In this document: positions 53,983-64,000 of the stretch, piece after piece
Numbering within the stretch: position 1 is the stretch's first letter
Layout of the letters: each line of letters begins with the position of its first letter
Assembly: GCF_025264685.1 (NCBI RefSeq)
Contig: NZ_CP073721.1
Span: forward strand, 2,223,001 to 2,287,000
Origin: Dactylosporangium roseum
GTDB lineage: Bacteria > Actinomycetota > Actinomycetes > Mycobacteriales > Micromonosporaceae
Length of the DNA stretch: 64,000 nucleotides
Reading direction: 5' to 3'
The notes under the pieces: generated by a model
What the model saw: only the letters and a program-made list of their open reading frames with translations
Databases searched by the model: none
What the model was told of the DNA's origin: nothing
Position numbers and translations under genes: made by a program

Positions 53983-54848
53983 ACCGGACCAAGCGGTTCC
54001 TCGGGGCCCTCGGGGGTCTCGCCGCCTTCGCGCTGCTGTGGGAGGGGTACAAGGCGGTCGGTGACCCCGAGGGCACCGTGGTCCTCGGCGTGCGGATCCT
54101 GCCGCGCGCCGACGACCTCTCCATGCCGCACCTGCTCGACGTGGTGCGCCGCTTGGGCCGGCCCGAGCTCACCGGCGGCCGTCCCGTGTGGCAGGTGGTG
54201 CTCGACGCGTGCCTGTTCACGCTCGGCATCACCGCGATCGGGTTCCTGGCCGGCGCGGTCGTCGGGTTCCTCCTCGCCGCGCTCATGCAACGCTTCCGGC
54301 TCGTCGAGCGGGGCCTGCTGCCCTACGTCGTGCTGTCCCAGACCGTGCCGCTCGTCGCGCTCGCGCCGCTCGTGGCCGGATGGAGCGGCGCGCTGTCGTT
54401 CGGCCCCTACGCGTGGCAGGACTGGATGACCGTGTCCACCATCGCCGCGTACCTGGCGTTCTTCCCGGTCGCCGTCGGGCTGCTGCGCGGCCTGCACTCG
54501 CCGTCGGCCGCCGGGGTGGAGCTGATGCGCAGCTACGCCGCCGGCTGGTGGCGCACGTTCGTCAAGCTCCGGCTGCCCGCCGCGCTGCCGTTCCTGTTCC
54601 CCGCGCTGCGGCTCGCCGGCGCCGCCGCGGTCGTCGGCGCCGTGGTGGGGGAGATCTCCACCGGCACGCGCGGCGGCGTCGGCCGGCTCGTCATCGAGTA
54701 CAGCCGGGAGGCCACCGCCGATCCCGCGAAGGTCTACACCGCGATGCTCGGCGCGGCCGTGCTCGGCCTGGTCGCCGCCGCGTTCGTCAGCCTGATCGAG
54801 CTGCCCCTCATGCGTCATCGGCGTCGAGTCGAGGTGAACGTGATATGA
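53979..54848 (+). CDS. ABC importer permease 1 (BPD transport family)
   Basis: This 289-residue inner-membrane permease has five to six helices and the EAA-like loop MRSYAAGWWRTFVKLRLPAALP that docks the ATPase. It begins with GTG, overlapping the preceding stop (GTGA). It is of the same type as permeases for aromatic sulfonates, nitrate and thiamine precursors. Together with the later permease it would form a heterodimer. Confidence 0.88.
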   Translation: MNRTKRFLGALGGLAAFALLWEGYKAVGDPEGTVVLGVRILPRADDLSMPHLLDVVRRLGRPELTGGRPVWQVVLDACLFTLGITAIGFLAGAVVGFLLAALMQRFRLVERGLLPYVVLSQTVPLVALAPLVAGWSGALSFGPYAWQDWMTVSTIAAYLAFFPVAVGLLRGLHSPSAAGVELMRSYAAGWWRTFVKLRLPAALPFLFPALRLAGAAAVVGAVVGEISTGTRGGVGRLVIEYSREATADPAKVYTAMLGAAVLGLVAAAFVSLIELPLMRHRRRVEVNVI

Positions 54849-55603
54849 CCGCCGTGCTCATCGAACGTGTCAGCAAGGTGTTCAACGCCGGCCGCCCCGA
54901 CGAGGTCACCGCACTGTCCGATGTGGACCTCACGGTCGGCGGTGGACAGTTCGTGTCCCTGATCGGGCCGTCCGGCTGCGGCAAGTCGACGCTGCTGCGG
55001 CTGATCGCCGACCTCATCGAGCCCACCGTCGGCACCGTCACCGTCGCCGGGAAGCCGGCGGCGCAGGCCCGGCGCGACCAGGAGTACGGCATCGCCTTCC
55101 AGCAGGCCGGGCTGTTCGAGTGGCGGACCGTGCGGCGCAACGTCGAGCTGCCCCTGGAGCTGCGCGAGGTGCCGAAGGCCGAGCGCCGCGCCCGGGCCGA
55201 GGAGATGCTCGCCCTCGTCGGCCTCGCGGACTTCGCCGGGCACTACCCCGCGCAACTGTCCGGCGGTATGCAGCAGCGCGTGGCGATCGCGCGGGCGCTG
55301 GCCGTACATCCGCCGCTGCTCTTGATGGACGAACCCTTCGGCGCGCTGGACGAGATGACGCGGGAGCGGCTACAGGCGGAGCTGCTGCACATCTGCGCCA
55401 AGACCGGCACGTCCACGGTGTTCGTCACGCACTCCATCGCCGAGGCGGTGTTCCTGTCGGACAAGGTGGTGGTCATGTCGGCGCGACCCGGGCGGATCAC
55501 CGCGTCGATCGACATCGACCTGCCGGCCCGGGACGAGGCGGCCCGGCAGTCCCCGGAGTACTTCGAGTTCGTCACGTCGGTGCGCAAGGCGTTGCGGGCA
55601 TGA
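54845..55603 (+). CDS. ABC importer ATPase (NrtCD/SsuB/TauB-like)
   Basis: This 252-residue ATPase has Walker A GPSGCGKST, the Q-loop FQQAGLFEWRTV, signature LSGGMQQRVAIAR, Walker B LLLMDEPFGALD and the H-loop VTHSIAEA. It overlaps the first permease (ATGA) and is overlapped by the second permease (ATGA), so all are translated in a coupled way. Confidence 0.92.
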   Translation: MTAVLIERVSKVFNAGRPDEVTALSDVDLTVGGGQFVSLIGPSGCGKSTLLRLIADLIEPTVGTVTVAGKPAAQARRDQEYGIAFQQAGLFEWRTVRRNVELPLELREVPKAERRARAEEMLALVGLADFAGHYPAQLSGGMQQRVAIARALAVHPPLLLMDEPFGALDEMTRERLQAELLHICAKTGTSTVFVTHSIAEAVFLSDKVVVMSARPGRITASIDIDLPARDEAARQSPEYFEFVTSVRKALRA

Positions 55604-56358
55604 GGTGGGCCCGCACGGTCGTACCGCCGGTGCTCGTGGGTGTCCTGACCGTCGCCGGCTGGGAGCTGACGGTCACGTTCGGCCGGATCGCGCCGTTCAT
55701 CCTGCCGGCGCCCTCCGCGATCTGGGAACAGCTCGTCGAGCAGCGCGCCAACGTCGTCGACGCGGCCCTCGCCAGCGGCGCCAACGCGCTCGTCGGCCTC
55801 GTCGTCGGGGCGGCCGCCGCGGTCCTCGCCGCGCTGGCCGCGTCGCGGGTCCGGTGGCTCGGCGACGTGTCGGTGCCGTTCGCGGCCGTCCTCAACGCGC
55901 TGCCGATCATCGCGCTCGCGCCGATCCTCAACAACATGTTCGAGTCGACCAGCAGCGTGCCGCGCCGCCTGATCGCCGCGATCATCGCGTTCTTCCCGGT
56001 GTTCATCAACACGCTGCGCGGCCTGCGGGAGGTCGACCCCACCCACCGCGAGCTCATGGACAGCTACGCGGCGGGCGGCTGGACGTTCGCCCGGCTGGTC
56101 CGCCTGCCCGGCGCGCTGCCCTATGTGTTCACCGGCCTGCGGCAGTCGTCGTCGCTGGCCGTCATCGCCGCGGTCGTCGCGGAGTACTTCGGCGGCCTGC
56201 AGGACGGGCTCGGGGCGCGGATCACCTCCGCCGCCGCGTTCACCGCGTATCCCCGTGCGTGGGCGTTCGTCGTCGGCGCCTGCGTCCTCGGGCTCGTCTT
56301 CTACCTGACCACGCTCCTCCTGGAGCGTCTGGCAATGCCCTGGAAGGCCCGTTCGTAG
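55600..56358 (+). CDS. ABC importer permease 2
   Basis: This 252-residue permease has the EAA-like loop MDSYAAGGWTFARLVRLPGALPYVFTGLR and about six helices. It overlaps the ATPase gene by 4 bases. It is similar in plan to permease 1 but distinct in sequence, as expected for a heterodimeric channel. Confidence 0.88.
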   Translation: MRWARTVVPPVLVGVLTVAGWELTVTFGRIAPFILPAPSAIWEQLVEQRANVVDAALASGANALVGLVVGAAAAVLAALAASRVRWLGDVSVPFAAVLNALPIIALAPILNNMFESTSSVPRRLIAAIIAFFPVFINTLRGLREVDPTHRELMDSYAAGGWTFARLVRLPGALPYVFTGLRQSSSLAVIAAVVAEYFGGLQDGLGARITSAAAFTAYPRAWAFVVGACVLGLVFYLTTLLLERLAMPWKARS

Positions 56359-56382
56359 CGCCCTTTCCCCGGAGGAACGCCC

Positions 56383-57516
56383 ATGAGAACCAGGTCCCTC
56401 ATCGGCGTCGCGGTCACCGCAGGTCTCCTGCTGGCCGGCTGCGGCACCGCCGACACGCCACCGACCACGACCACCGCCAGCGGCGGGGTCACCACCGTGA
56501 AGCTGCAACTGCAGTGGTTCTACCAGGCCCAGTTCGCCGGGTACATCGCCGCCGTCGACAAGGGCTTCTACAAGGAGCAGGGGCTCGACGTGCGGCTGCT
56601 CGAGGGCGGCGTCGACATCGTGCCGCAGACCGTTCTCGCGCAGGGCAAGGCCGACTACGCCGTCGCCTGGGTGCCGAAGGCGCTCGCCTCCCGGGAGCAG
56701 GGCGCCGGGATCACCGACGTCGGGCAGATCTTCGCCCGCTCCGGCACGTACCAGGTCGCGTTCGCGAGCAGCAACATCAAGTCGCCGGCGGACTTCAAGG
56801 GCAAGAAGGTCGGCAACTGGGGCTTCGGCAACGAGTTCGAGCTCTTCGCCGGCATGACGAAGGCCGGGCTCGACCCGGGCAAGGACGTCACGCTGGTCCA
56901 GCAGCAGTTCGACATGCAGGCGCTGCTGAAGAAGGAGATCGACGTCGCGCAGGCGATGTCGTACAACGAGTACGCGCAGTTGCTCGAGGCGACCAACCCG
57001 GCGACCGGCCAGCTCTACAAGCCGGAGGACTTCGCCATCATCGACTGGAAGACCGTCGGCTCCTCGATGCTGCAGGACGCGGTGTGGGCCAACACCGACA
57101 AGCTCAAGGACAAGGCGTACCAGGACCAGACGGTGCGGTTCCTGACGGCCACGATCAAGGGCTGGGCGTACTGCCGGGACCACGCCGAGGAGTGCCGTGA
57201 CCTGGTGGTGGCGAAGGGCTCGAAGCTCGGCAAGGGCCACCAGTTGTGGCAGGTGAACGAGGTCAACAAGCTGATCTGGCCGTCCGCCGAGGGGATCGGC
57301 CTGATCGCCGAGGCGGACTGGAACCAGACCGTGGACATCTCGCTGAACACGAAGAACCAGGTCGGCGACACGGTGCTGAAGAAGAAGCCGGAAGGCCTCG
57401 CGTACACCAACGACTACATGCGGAGGGCACTCGACGCCGCGAAGGCCGCGGGCGTCGACGTGACGGGGTCGTCGTTCAAACCGCAGACGGTGACCCTGAG
57501 CGCCGGCGGCGCGTAG
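56383..57516 (+). CDS. ABC importer substrate-binding lipoprotein (NMT1/THI5-like)
   Basis: This 377-residue protein has a lipobox LLAGC (Cys20) and the NMT1/THI5 fold opening VKLQLQWFYQAQFAGYIAAVDKGFYKEQGLDVRLLEGG, with GKKVGNWGFGNEFE. Members of this fold bind pyrimidine-type precursors of thiamine, riboflavin and related compounds. With the hydantoinase operon this suggests import of a pyrimidine or hydantoin. GGAGG precedes the ATG. A strong hairpin follows. Confidence 0.88.
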   Translation: MRTRSLIGVAVTAGLLLAGCGTADTPPTTTTASGGVTTVKLQLQWFYQAQFAGYIAAVDKGFYKEQGLDVRLLEGGVDIVPQTVLAQGKADYAVAWVPKALASREQGAGITDVGQIFARSGTYQVAFASSNIKSPADFKGKKVGNWGFGNEFELFAGMTKAGLDPGKDVTLVQQQFDMQALLKKEIDVAQAMSYNEYAQLLEATNPATGQLYKPEDFAIIDWKTVGSSMLQDAVWANTDKLKDKAYQDQTVRFLTATIKGWAYCRDHAEECRDLVVAKGSKLGKGHQLWQVNEVNKLIWPSAEGIGLIAEADWNQTVDISLNTKNQVGDTVLKKKPEGLAYTNDYMRRALDAAKAAGVDVTGSSFKPQTVTLSAGGA

Positions 57517-57560
57517 CCGTCAGCGCGGTCCGGCATCAGCGGTCCGACATCAGCGGTCCG

Positions 57561-57601
57561 GGCGGCCGCCGGGGTGGGCGACGACCTTCCCGGCGGCCGC
57601 C
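57561..57601. terminator. Bidirectional terminator hairpin
   Basis: A perfect 13-base GC stem (57561-57573 with 57589-57601) with a 15-base loop lies between the binding-protein gene and the convergent kinase gene. It can end transcripts from both sides. A short direct repeat CATCAGCGGTCCG precedes it. Confidence 0.6.
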
Positions 57602-57614
57602 ATCGGAGGCCCTG

Positions 57615-59240
<1,626 letters not shown>

Positions 59241-59270
59241 GATGGCCAGCCTTGCACATGTCCGGCCGGG

Positions 59271-60611
59271 TCACCCGGCGTAGCCGTCGGCGACCTCCAG
59301 CGCATCGTCGATCGCGTCGATGCCCTCCAGCAGCTCCGCCTCCGTGATCACCAGCGGCGGCACCACGTGCAGCCGGTTGAAGTGCGTGAACGGCCACACG
59401 CCGCGGGCCTTGCAGGCCGCGACCACCTCGGCCATCGGCTTCGCCGCCGGGCCGCCGGCGTTGTACGGGACCAGCATCTCCTTCGTCTGCCGGTCGCGGA
59501 CCAGCTCGATCGCCCAGAACAGGCCGAGGCCGCGCACGTCGCCGACCGACGGGTGGCGGTCGCGCAGCTTCTCCAGCCTCGGCCGCACGACCCGCTCGCC
59601 GAGGTCACGGACCCGCTCCGGGATCGCCTCGTCGCGCATGACCTCGATGGTGGCGACCGCCGCCGCGCAGGCGAGCGGGTGCCCCGAGTAGGTCAGTCCG
59701 CCGGGGAACGGCCGGTCGGCGAACGTCTCGTACACCCTCGGGCCCAGGATCACCCCGCCCAGCGGGACGTAGCCCGAGTTCACCCCCTTGGCGAAGGTGA
59801 TGAGGTCGGGCACCACACCCCACCGGTCGACGGCGAACCACTCGCCGCACCTGCCGAAGCCGCTCATCACCTCGTCGGCGATGAGCAGCACACCGTGCCG
59901 GTCGCACAGCTCCCGCACGCCGGCGAGGTAGCCCGGCGGCGGCACGAGGATGCCGTTGGTGCCCACCACCGGCTCCAGGATGACGGCCGCGATCGTCTGC
60001 GGCCCCTCCAAGGTGAACACCTCTTCCAGGTGGGCGAGGGCGCGCCCGGTCTCCTGCTCGGGGGATTCGGAGAAGAAGGGGGAGCGGTACGGGTACGGCC
60101 CGAAGAACCGCACCACGCCGGGCATGGCGGGCTCGTTGGCCCAGCGCCGCGGGTCGCCGGTGAGCGTGATCGAGCCGGTGGTGGCGCCGTGGTACGACCG
60201 GTAGGCCGACAGGATCTTGTGGCGTCCGGTGGTGCCGCGCGCCATCCGCACGGCGTGCTCGTTGGCCTCCGTGCCGCCGTTGGTGAAGAACACGTGCCGG
60301 AGGTCGCCGGGAGCCACCTCGGCGATGAGCCGCGCCGCGGTGCTGCGGGCCGCGTTGCCGAACGTCGGCGCGATCGTGCACAGCGTCGCGGCCTGCTCCT
60401 GGATCGCGGCGACCACCCGGGGGTGCTGGTGGCCGAGGTTGAGGTTGACGAGTTGTGCGGCGAAGTCCAGGTACCGCTTGCCGTCGGTGTCCCAGAAGGT
60501 GCTGCCGAGGCCGCCGGCGACGACGACCGGGTCGAGGGTCCGCTGCGCCGACCAGGAGTGGAACACGTGGGCGCGGTCGTCGCGGTATGCGTCGGTGCGT
60601 TGTCCCGTCAT
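59271..60611 (-). CDS. Class III omega-aminotransferase (beta-alanine:pyruvate type)
   Basis: This 446-residue PLP enzyme has FTNGGTEANEHAVRMAR, YRSYHGATTGS, the DE of LIADEVMSGFGR and the PLP Lys275 in ITFAKGVNSGY. It would transfer the amino group of beta-alanine to pyruvate or 2-oxoglutarate, yielding malonate semialdehyde, the substrate of MmsA. Its promoter carries the second candidate MocR operator. GABA or another omega-amine is an alternative substrate. Confidence 0.88.
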   Translation of the reverse strand: MTGQRTDAYRDDRAHVFHSWSAQRTLDPVVVAGGLGSTFWDTDGKRYLDFAAQLVNLNLGHQHPRVVAAIQEQAATLCTIAPTFGNAARSTAARLIAEVAPGDLRHVFFTNGGTEANEHAVRMARGTTGRHKILSAYRSYHGATTGSITLTGDPRRWANEPAMPGVVRFFGPYPYRSPFFSESPEQETGRALAHLEEVFTLEGPQTIAAVILEPVVGTNGILVPPPGYLAGVRELCDRHGVLLIADEVMSGFGRCGEWFAVDRWGVVPDLITFAKGVNSGYVPLGGVILGPRVYETFADRPFPGGLTYSGHPLACAAAVATIEVMRDEAIPERVRDLGERVVRPRLEKLRDRHPSVGDVRGLGLFWAIELVRDRQTKEMLVPYNAGGPAAKPMAEVVAACKARGVWPFTHFNRLHVVPPLVITEAELLEGIDAIDDALEVADGYAG

Positions 60612-60639
60612 GCACTGAAGCTAATGGCACATGTGAGGT

Positions 60640-60663
60640 CGGACAATAGCTCTTCTGTTACAG
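60640..60663. promoter_or_regulatory. Candidate MocR operator, site 2
   Basis: CGGACAAT-N9-GTTACAG lies in the 78-base gap between the divergent aminotransferase and PPOX genes, followed by a further GTTAC. It is identical in both half-motifs and in spacing to 48975-48998. Confidence 0.65.
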
Positions 60664-60689
60664 CTTGTTACGCGCCTTATGCTGACCCC

Positions 60690-61304
60690 ATGCACATCAC
60701 CTCGGTGGCGGAACTGGAGGAAGTGCTCGGGTCGCCGATGCCCCGGGCAGTGACCAAGGAACGAGCCCGGCTCAAGCAGACCGACCGTGCCTGGCTCGCG
60801 CTGTCCCCGTTCGTGCTCGTCGCCACGTCCGACGCGCACGGCAACTGCGACGTCTCGCCGAAGGGCGACCCGCCCGGCTTCGTCCACGTCGTCGACGACA
60901 CGACGATCGCGATCCCGGAGCGCCCCGGCAACCGCCGCGCCGACGGCTTCCACAACATCCTGGCCAACCCGCACGTGGGCCTGATCTTCCTCGTGCCCGG
61001 GCGGCGCGAGACGCTGCGGATCAACGGCCGCGCCCGGCTGCTGACCGACGCGCCCTGGTTCGACGAGCTGGTCGTCGAGGGCCACCGGCCGATCATGGCG
61101 CTCGTGGTCGACATCGACACGATCTTCTTCCACTGCCAGAAGGCGTTCATGCGCTCGAAGCTGTGGAAGCGCGAGACGTGGACGCCCGAGGCGCTGCCGT
61201 CGCACGCGAAGCTCGTCAAGAGCGTCCAGGACACCGCGGAGACGGTCGAGGAGCTCGAGGCGTACTACGCCGAGGACACCTACGGCCGGGGGCTCTACGC
61301 CTGA
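60690..61304 (+). CDS. PPOX-type FMN-dependent flavoprotein (MSMEG_1061-like)
   Basis: This 204-residue split-barrel flavoprotein of the pyridoxamine 5'-phosphate oxidase clan shows FVLVATSDAHGNCDVSPKGDPPGFV, AIPERPGNRRADGFHNIL and FHCQKAFMRSKLW. The reaction is unknown. TATGCT at 60678-60683 lies six bases before the ATG, a leaderless arrangement, and the candidate MocR operator overlaps its upstream promoter region. It may therefore belong to the pyrimidine regulon. Confidence 0.85.
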   Translation: MHITSVAELEEVLGSPMPRAVTKERARLKQTDRAWLALSPFVLVATSDAHGNCDVSPKGDPPGFVHVVDDTTIAIPERPGNRRADGFHNILANPHVGLIFLVPGRRETLRINGRARLLTDAPWFDELVVEGHRPIMALVVDIDTIFFHCQKAFMRSKLWKRETWTPEALPSHAKLVKSVQDTAETVEELEAYYAEDTYGRGLYA

Positions 61305-61434
61305 GGTGCTCCCCGCGCTGCGGTCGGCCGGCCCGCCGCGATCGCGGCCGCACCCGGGTGGTATCGGCAGCCACCGCCTGAACGGTAGGGCTAGACCCAC
61401 CGACACGCGCCCGTCCGTCGGCCAGAATGGCGGC

Positions 61435-62727
61435 ATGAGAGCAGCCGTGCCGTACATCCGCCGGGGACTGACCGCCGTCGGCAGGGTGGCGCTGCTCGGG
61501 CTGCTCGCGCTGCCCGTCCGGCTCGCCCTGTTCGTGCTGAGCGTCCTGACGTTCGTGCTGTCGGTCATCGGCGTCGGGCTGGTCCTGGCGCCGCTCGTCC
61601 AGCTCGTCGTGCGTCGCTACGCCGACCTGCACCGCCGGCTGGCCGGCGAGTGGTCCGGCGTCGACATCCCCCGGCCGTACCGTCCGCAGCCCCCGCGCGC
61701 GTTCATCGGATCGCCACGCCGCTGGCTGTGGCTGGTCAGGGACCCGGCGACGTGGCGCGACCTGGTGTGGCTGCTCGCCGGCGCGCCGACCGGGGTGGTG
61801 CTCGGGGTGCTCGGGCCGGCCTCGCTGGCCTACGGGTTGGAGGGTGTCCTGTTCATCCCCGTGATCGTCACCGCGGCCACGGACTGGTACGGGTATGGTG
61901 TCACCTGGCCGATCGAGGACGCGTTCGACGCGGTCAGCGTGCCGCCGCAGGGTGCCCTGATCACCGTCGGGGCCCTCTACGCGGGGCCCTGGCTGCTGTG
62001 GACCCTCGCCCAGTTCGACCGGTCGCTGCTCGGCCCGACCCGCAGCGCCCGGCTGGCCGTCCGGGTCGACCGGCTCACCGAGACCCGCACTCAGGTCGTC
62101 GACGCGCAGGCCGCCGAGCTGCGCCGCATCGAGCGCGACCTGCACGACGGGGCACAGGCCCGCATCGCGGCCCTGGGCATGAGCCTCGGCATGGCGGAGG
62201 ACCTCGTCACCCGCGACCCGGCCGCCGCCCAGGCGCTCATCGCTGAGGCGCGCGAGGCGAGCGGGCTGGCGCTCGCCGAGCTCCGGCTGCTCGTGCGCGG
62301 CATCCACCCGCCGGTCCTCGCCGAGCGCGGCCTCGACGGCGCGCTCCAGGCCCTGGCGCTCACGCTGCCGATCCCGGTCGCCGTGGCGAGCGACCTGAGT
62401 GGCCGGCCACCGGCGCCGGTCGAGTCCGCGGCCTACTTCGCGGTCGTCGAGGCTCTCACCAACGTGGTCAAGCACAGCGGGGCGTCGACGGCCTGGGTAT
62501 CGTTGACGCACCTCGGAGGCGCCATCTACATCACCGTCGGCGACGACGGTGTCGGTGGCGCGGCCCCGCGCGCCGGTTCCGGGCTGGCCGGTGTCGAGCG
62601 CCGGCTGGGGGCGTTCGACGGCAGTCTGACCGTCGACAGCCCACCCGGCGGCCCGACCGTGCTGACCATGGAGCTGCCGTGCGCGTTGTCATCGCCGAAG
62701 ACCTCGCCCTCCTCCGCGACGGGCTGA
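61435..62727 (+). CDS. NarL-type sensor histidine kinase (second system)
   Basis: The protein has 430 residues. Two hydrophobic regions in the first 190 residues form a putative membrane sensor. HisKA_3 follows with ELRRIERDLHDGAQARIAALG, then HATPase_c with EALTNVVKHSGAS, GDDGVGGA and GSGLAGVERRL. The gene runs 49 bases into the regulator gene, giving a C-terminal tail (SSPKTSPSSATG) read in a different frame. Confidence 0.88.
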   Translation: MRAAVPYIRRGLTAVGRVALLGLLALPVRLALFVLSVLTFVLSVIGVGLVLAPLVQLVVRRYADLHRRLAGEWSGVDIPRPYRPQPPRAFIGSPRRWLWLVRDPATWRDLVWLLAGAPTGVVLGVLGPASLAYGLEGVLFIPVIVTAATDWYGYGVTWPIEDAFDAVSVPPQGALITVGALYAGPWLLWTLAQFDRSLLGPTRSARLAVRVDRLTETRTQVVDAQAAELRRIERDLHDGAQARIAALGMSLGMAEDLVTRDPAAAQALIAEAREASGLALAELRLLVRGIHPPVLAERGLDGALQALALTLPIPVAVASDLSGRPPAPVESAAYFAVVEALTNVVKHSGASTAWVSLTHLGGAIYITVGDDGVGGAAPRAGSGLAGVERRLGAFDGSLTVDSPPGGPTVLTMELPCALSSPKTSPSSATG

Positions 62728-63320
62728 TCCGGCTGCTGACCGCATACGAATTCGAGGTGGTGCGGGCCGTCGACAACGGCGCCGACCTGCGCACCGCGCT
62801 GCTGGAGCACCGGCCCGACGTCGCGGTCGTCGACGTGCGCCTGCCGCCGACCTTCACCGACGAGGGCCTGCGGGCCGCGATCTCCGCCCGGTCCGAGGCC
62901 CCCGGCCTGCCGGTGCTCGTCCTCTCGCAGCACGTGGAGCAGTTGTACGCGCGGGAGCTGCTCTCCGACCGCCGGGGCGGGGTCGGCTACCTGCTGAAGG
63001 ACCGCGTCGCGACCGTCGCCGAGTTCGTCGACGCCGTGCGCCGCGTGGCGCGGGGCGGCACCGCGATGGACCCGGAGGTCGTCTCGCAGCTTCTGGCCCG
63101 CAATGCCGGCGAGCCGACCCGGGCCCTCACCCCGCGCGAGCGGGAGGTGCTGGGCCTGATGGCGGAGGGCCGGTCCAACGCCGCGATCGCGGCGCGGCTG
63201 TTCGTCACCGAGAAGGCCGTCGGCAAGCACATCAACAACATCTTCACCAAGCTCGGCCTGCCCCCGTCGGAGGACGACAACCGCCGCGTGCTCGCCGTGC
63301 TGGCGTATCTCAACGCGTAG
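62679..63320 (+). CDS. NarL/LuxR-type response regulator (second system)
   Basis: This 213-residue protein has a receiver domain with Asp52 in VVDVRLPP. The LuxR helix-turn-helix runs LTPREREVLGLMAEGRSNAAIAARLFVTEKAVGKHINNIFTKLG. The GTG lies inside the kinase gene (49-base overlap), which gives tight coupling. The longer DEGLRA-containing receiver loop is common in this subgroup. No target is evident. Confidence 0.9.
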   Translation: MRVVIAEDLALLRDGLIRLLTAYEFEVVRAVDNGADLRTALLEHRPDVAVVDVRLPPTFTDEGLRAAISARSEAPGLPVLVLSQHVEQLYARELLSDRRGGVGYLLKDRVATVAEFVDAVRRVARGGTAMDPEVVSQLLARNAGEPTRALTPREREVLGLMAEGRSNAAIAARLFVTEKAVGKHINNIFTKLGLPPSEDDNRRVLAVLAYLNA

Positions 63321-63452
63321 CCAACGGCGGCCGGACGGGTCCGCTCGCCTCCGCCCGCCTCAGCCCCCTGCTCCAGGCCGGCGTGCGTGCCCGTTGCCGC
63401 TGTTGCCGGCCTCCGTCGTGTCGTCGCTCTCGCGGCTCTGTTAGCCTCCGTC

Positions 63453-64000
63453 GTGCCATCGCGATCCGAGATCGTCGCTCGCCTGCGGGCCGCCGGCTGT
63501 GTCTTCGCCGAGGACGAGGCGGCCCTCCTGCTCGGCGTCGCCCACGACGAAGATCATCTTGAGTCCATGATCGCGCGCCGCGCGGCGGGGTTCCCGCTGG
63601 AGCACGTGCTCGGCTGGGCCGACTTCGCCGGCGCGCGGGTCGCCGTCACCGGCGGCGTCTTCGTCCCGCGCCACCGCACCGAACTGCTGACGACGACCGC
63701 CCGCGCCCTCGTCCGCCCGGGGCACACCGTGCTCGACCTGTGCTGCGGCACCGGCGCGCTCGGCCTCGTGGTCGTGCGGGACGTCACCCCGGTCCGTCTC
63801 GTCGCCTCGGACGTCGACCCGGCCGCCGTCGAGTGCGCCCGCCGCAATCTCGCCCCGCTGACGGGGGAGGTGTTCTGCGGCGACCTGTTCGCGCCGCTCC
63901 CCGCGGACCTGCGCGGAACGGTCGACCTCCTGCTCGCCAATGTCCCGTACGTGCCGACGGCCGAGATCGCCTACCTCCCGGAGGAGTTCCGCGTCCACGA
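63453..64000 (+). CDS. PrmC-related protein N5-glutamine methyltransferase, 3' end outside window
   Basis: The frame is open from GTG 63453 to the end of the window (182 codons), so it is incomplete. It shows the PrmC/HemK plan with a short N-terminus: GFPLEHVLGWADFAG, VFVPRHRTELL, the SAM site VLDLCCGTGALGLV, and LLANVPYVP where PrmC has NPPY. The NVPY form and short N-terminus fit the PrmC-related family rather than the housekeeping release-factor methylase. TAGCCT five bases upstream suggests a leaderless start. Confidence 0.8.
   Translation, partial: MPSRSEIVARLRAAGCVFAEDEAALLLGVAHDEDHLESMIARRAAGFPLEHVLGWADFAGARVAVTGGVFVPRHRTELLTTTARALVRPGHTVLDLCCGTGALGLVVVRDVTPVRLVASDVDPAAVECARRNLAPLTGEVFCGDLFAPLPADLRGTVDLLLANVPYVPTAEIAYLPEEFRVH

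Overview
The window is a 64 kb piece of a high-GC (about 70% or more by eye) actinobacterial chromosome, gene-dense and coding on both strands. Coenzyme F420-type enzymes, a SecA2 accessory ATPase, a Spo0M-type sporulation protein, a DUF397 plus XRE/DUF5753 pair and many MarR regulators point to a filamentous, sporulating actinomycete, most likely Micromonosporaceae. The sequence does not fix the genus. No rRNA, tRNA or CRISPR array was found. Layout by region: (1) 1-9.8 kb holds the end of a purine-catabolism locus (xanthine dehydrogenase large subunit followed at once by a 24-codon allantoicase tail), a flavin reductase, secA2, a sirtuin, a DUF849/BKACE enzyme, small membrane proteins, an AI-2E-type permease and a Ddn-like F420 enzyme. 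(2) 9.8-15.4 kb holds a MarR regulator, a NarL-type two-component pair and an insertion sequence that landed in the loop of a long palindrome. (3) 15.5-29.2 kb holds an ABC exporter with its divergent MarR gene, a beta-helix protein, a ProA-family enzyme, a soluble Ser/Thr kinase, a secreted protein, cupins, a histidine phosphatase, NAD(P)H-hydrate dehydratase, an M20 peptidase and an endo/exonuclease. (4) 29-37.7 kb is accessory in character: small Cys-containing proteins, a GGDEF protein, DUF397/XRE, SDR, SRPBCC, a broken RidA gene, a DUF6766 membrane protein, a type II NADH dehydrogenase and an MFS carrier. (5) 38-44 kb holds an unusual zinc-ribbon SDR, an FHA protein with a DUF151-like N-terminus, Spo0M, MerR, an azoreductase/MarR pair, an M23 lipoprotein and a VOC protein. 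(6) 44.2-47.4 kb holds pta and ackA placed head to head. (7) 47.5-61.3 kb is a coherent pyrimidine/hydantoin catabolic island. (8) 61.4-64 kb holds a second NarL-type pair and the start of a PrmC-like methyltransferase gene. The pyrimidine island is the main metabolic theme. A MocR regulator is divergent from beta-ureidopropionase, dihydropyrimidinase, (methyl)malonate-semialdehyde dehydrogenase, a luciferase-like flavin/F420 oxidoreductase and a four-gene ABC importer with an NMT1/THI5-type binding protein. A class III omega-aminotransferase lies further on. Together these would import a pyrimidine or hydantoin, open and decarbamoylate the ring, transaminate beta-alanine and convert the semialdehyde to acetyl- or propionyl-CoA. 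No dihydropyrimidine dehydrogenase is present, so the luciferase-like enzyme is a candidate for the missing ring step. A spaced motif, CGGACAAT-N9-GTTACAG, occurs just upstream of the MocR start codon and again 11.7 kb away between the aminotransferase and a PPOX flavoprotein, which suggests one regulon. Two dispersed palindrome families stand out at the DNA level, each with two copies here. Family A is at 12263-13895 (split by the insertion sequence) and 47415-47524. Family B is at 25822-26056 and 33227-33360. There is also a run of decayed genes: tails of allantoicase, TetR and AraC genes, a RidA gene with an amber codon, and a GGDEF domain without its N-terminal part.
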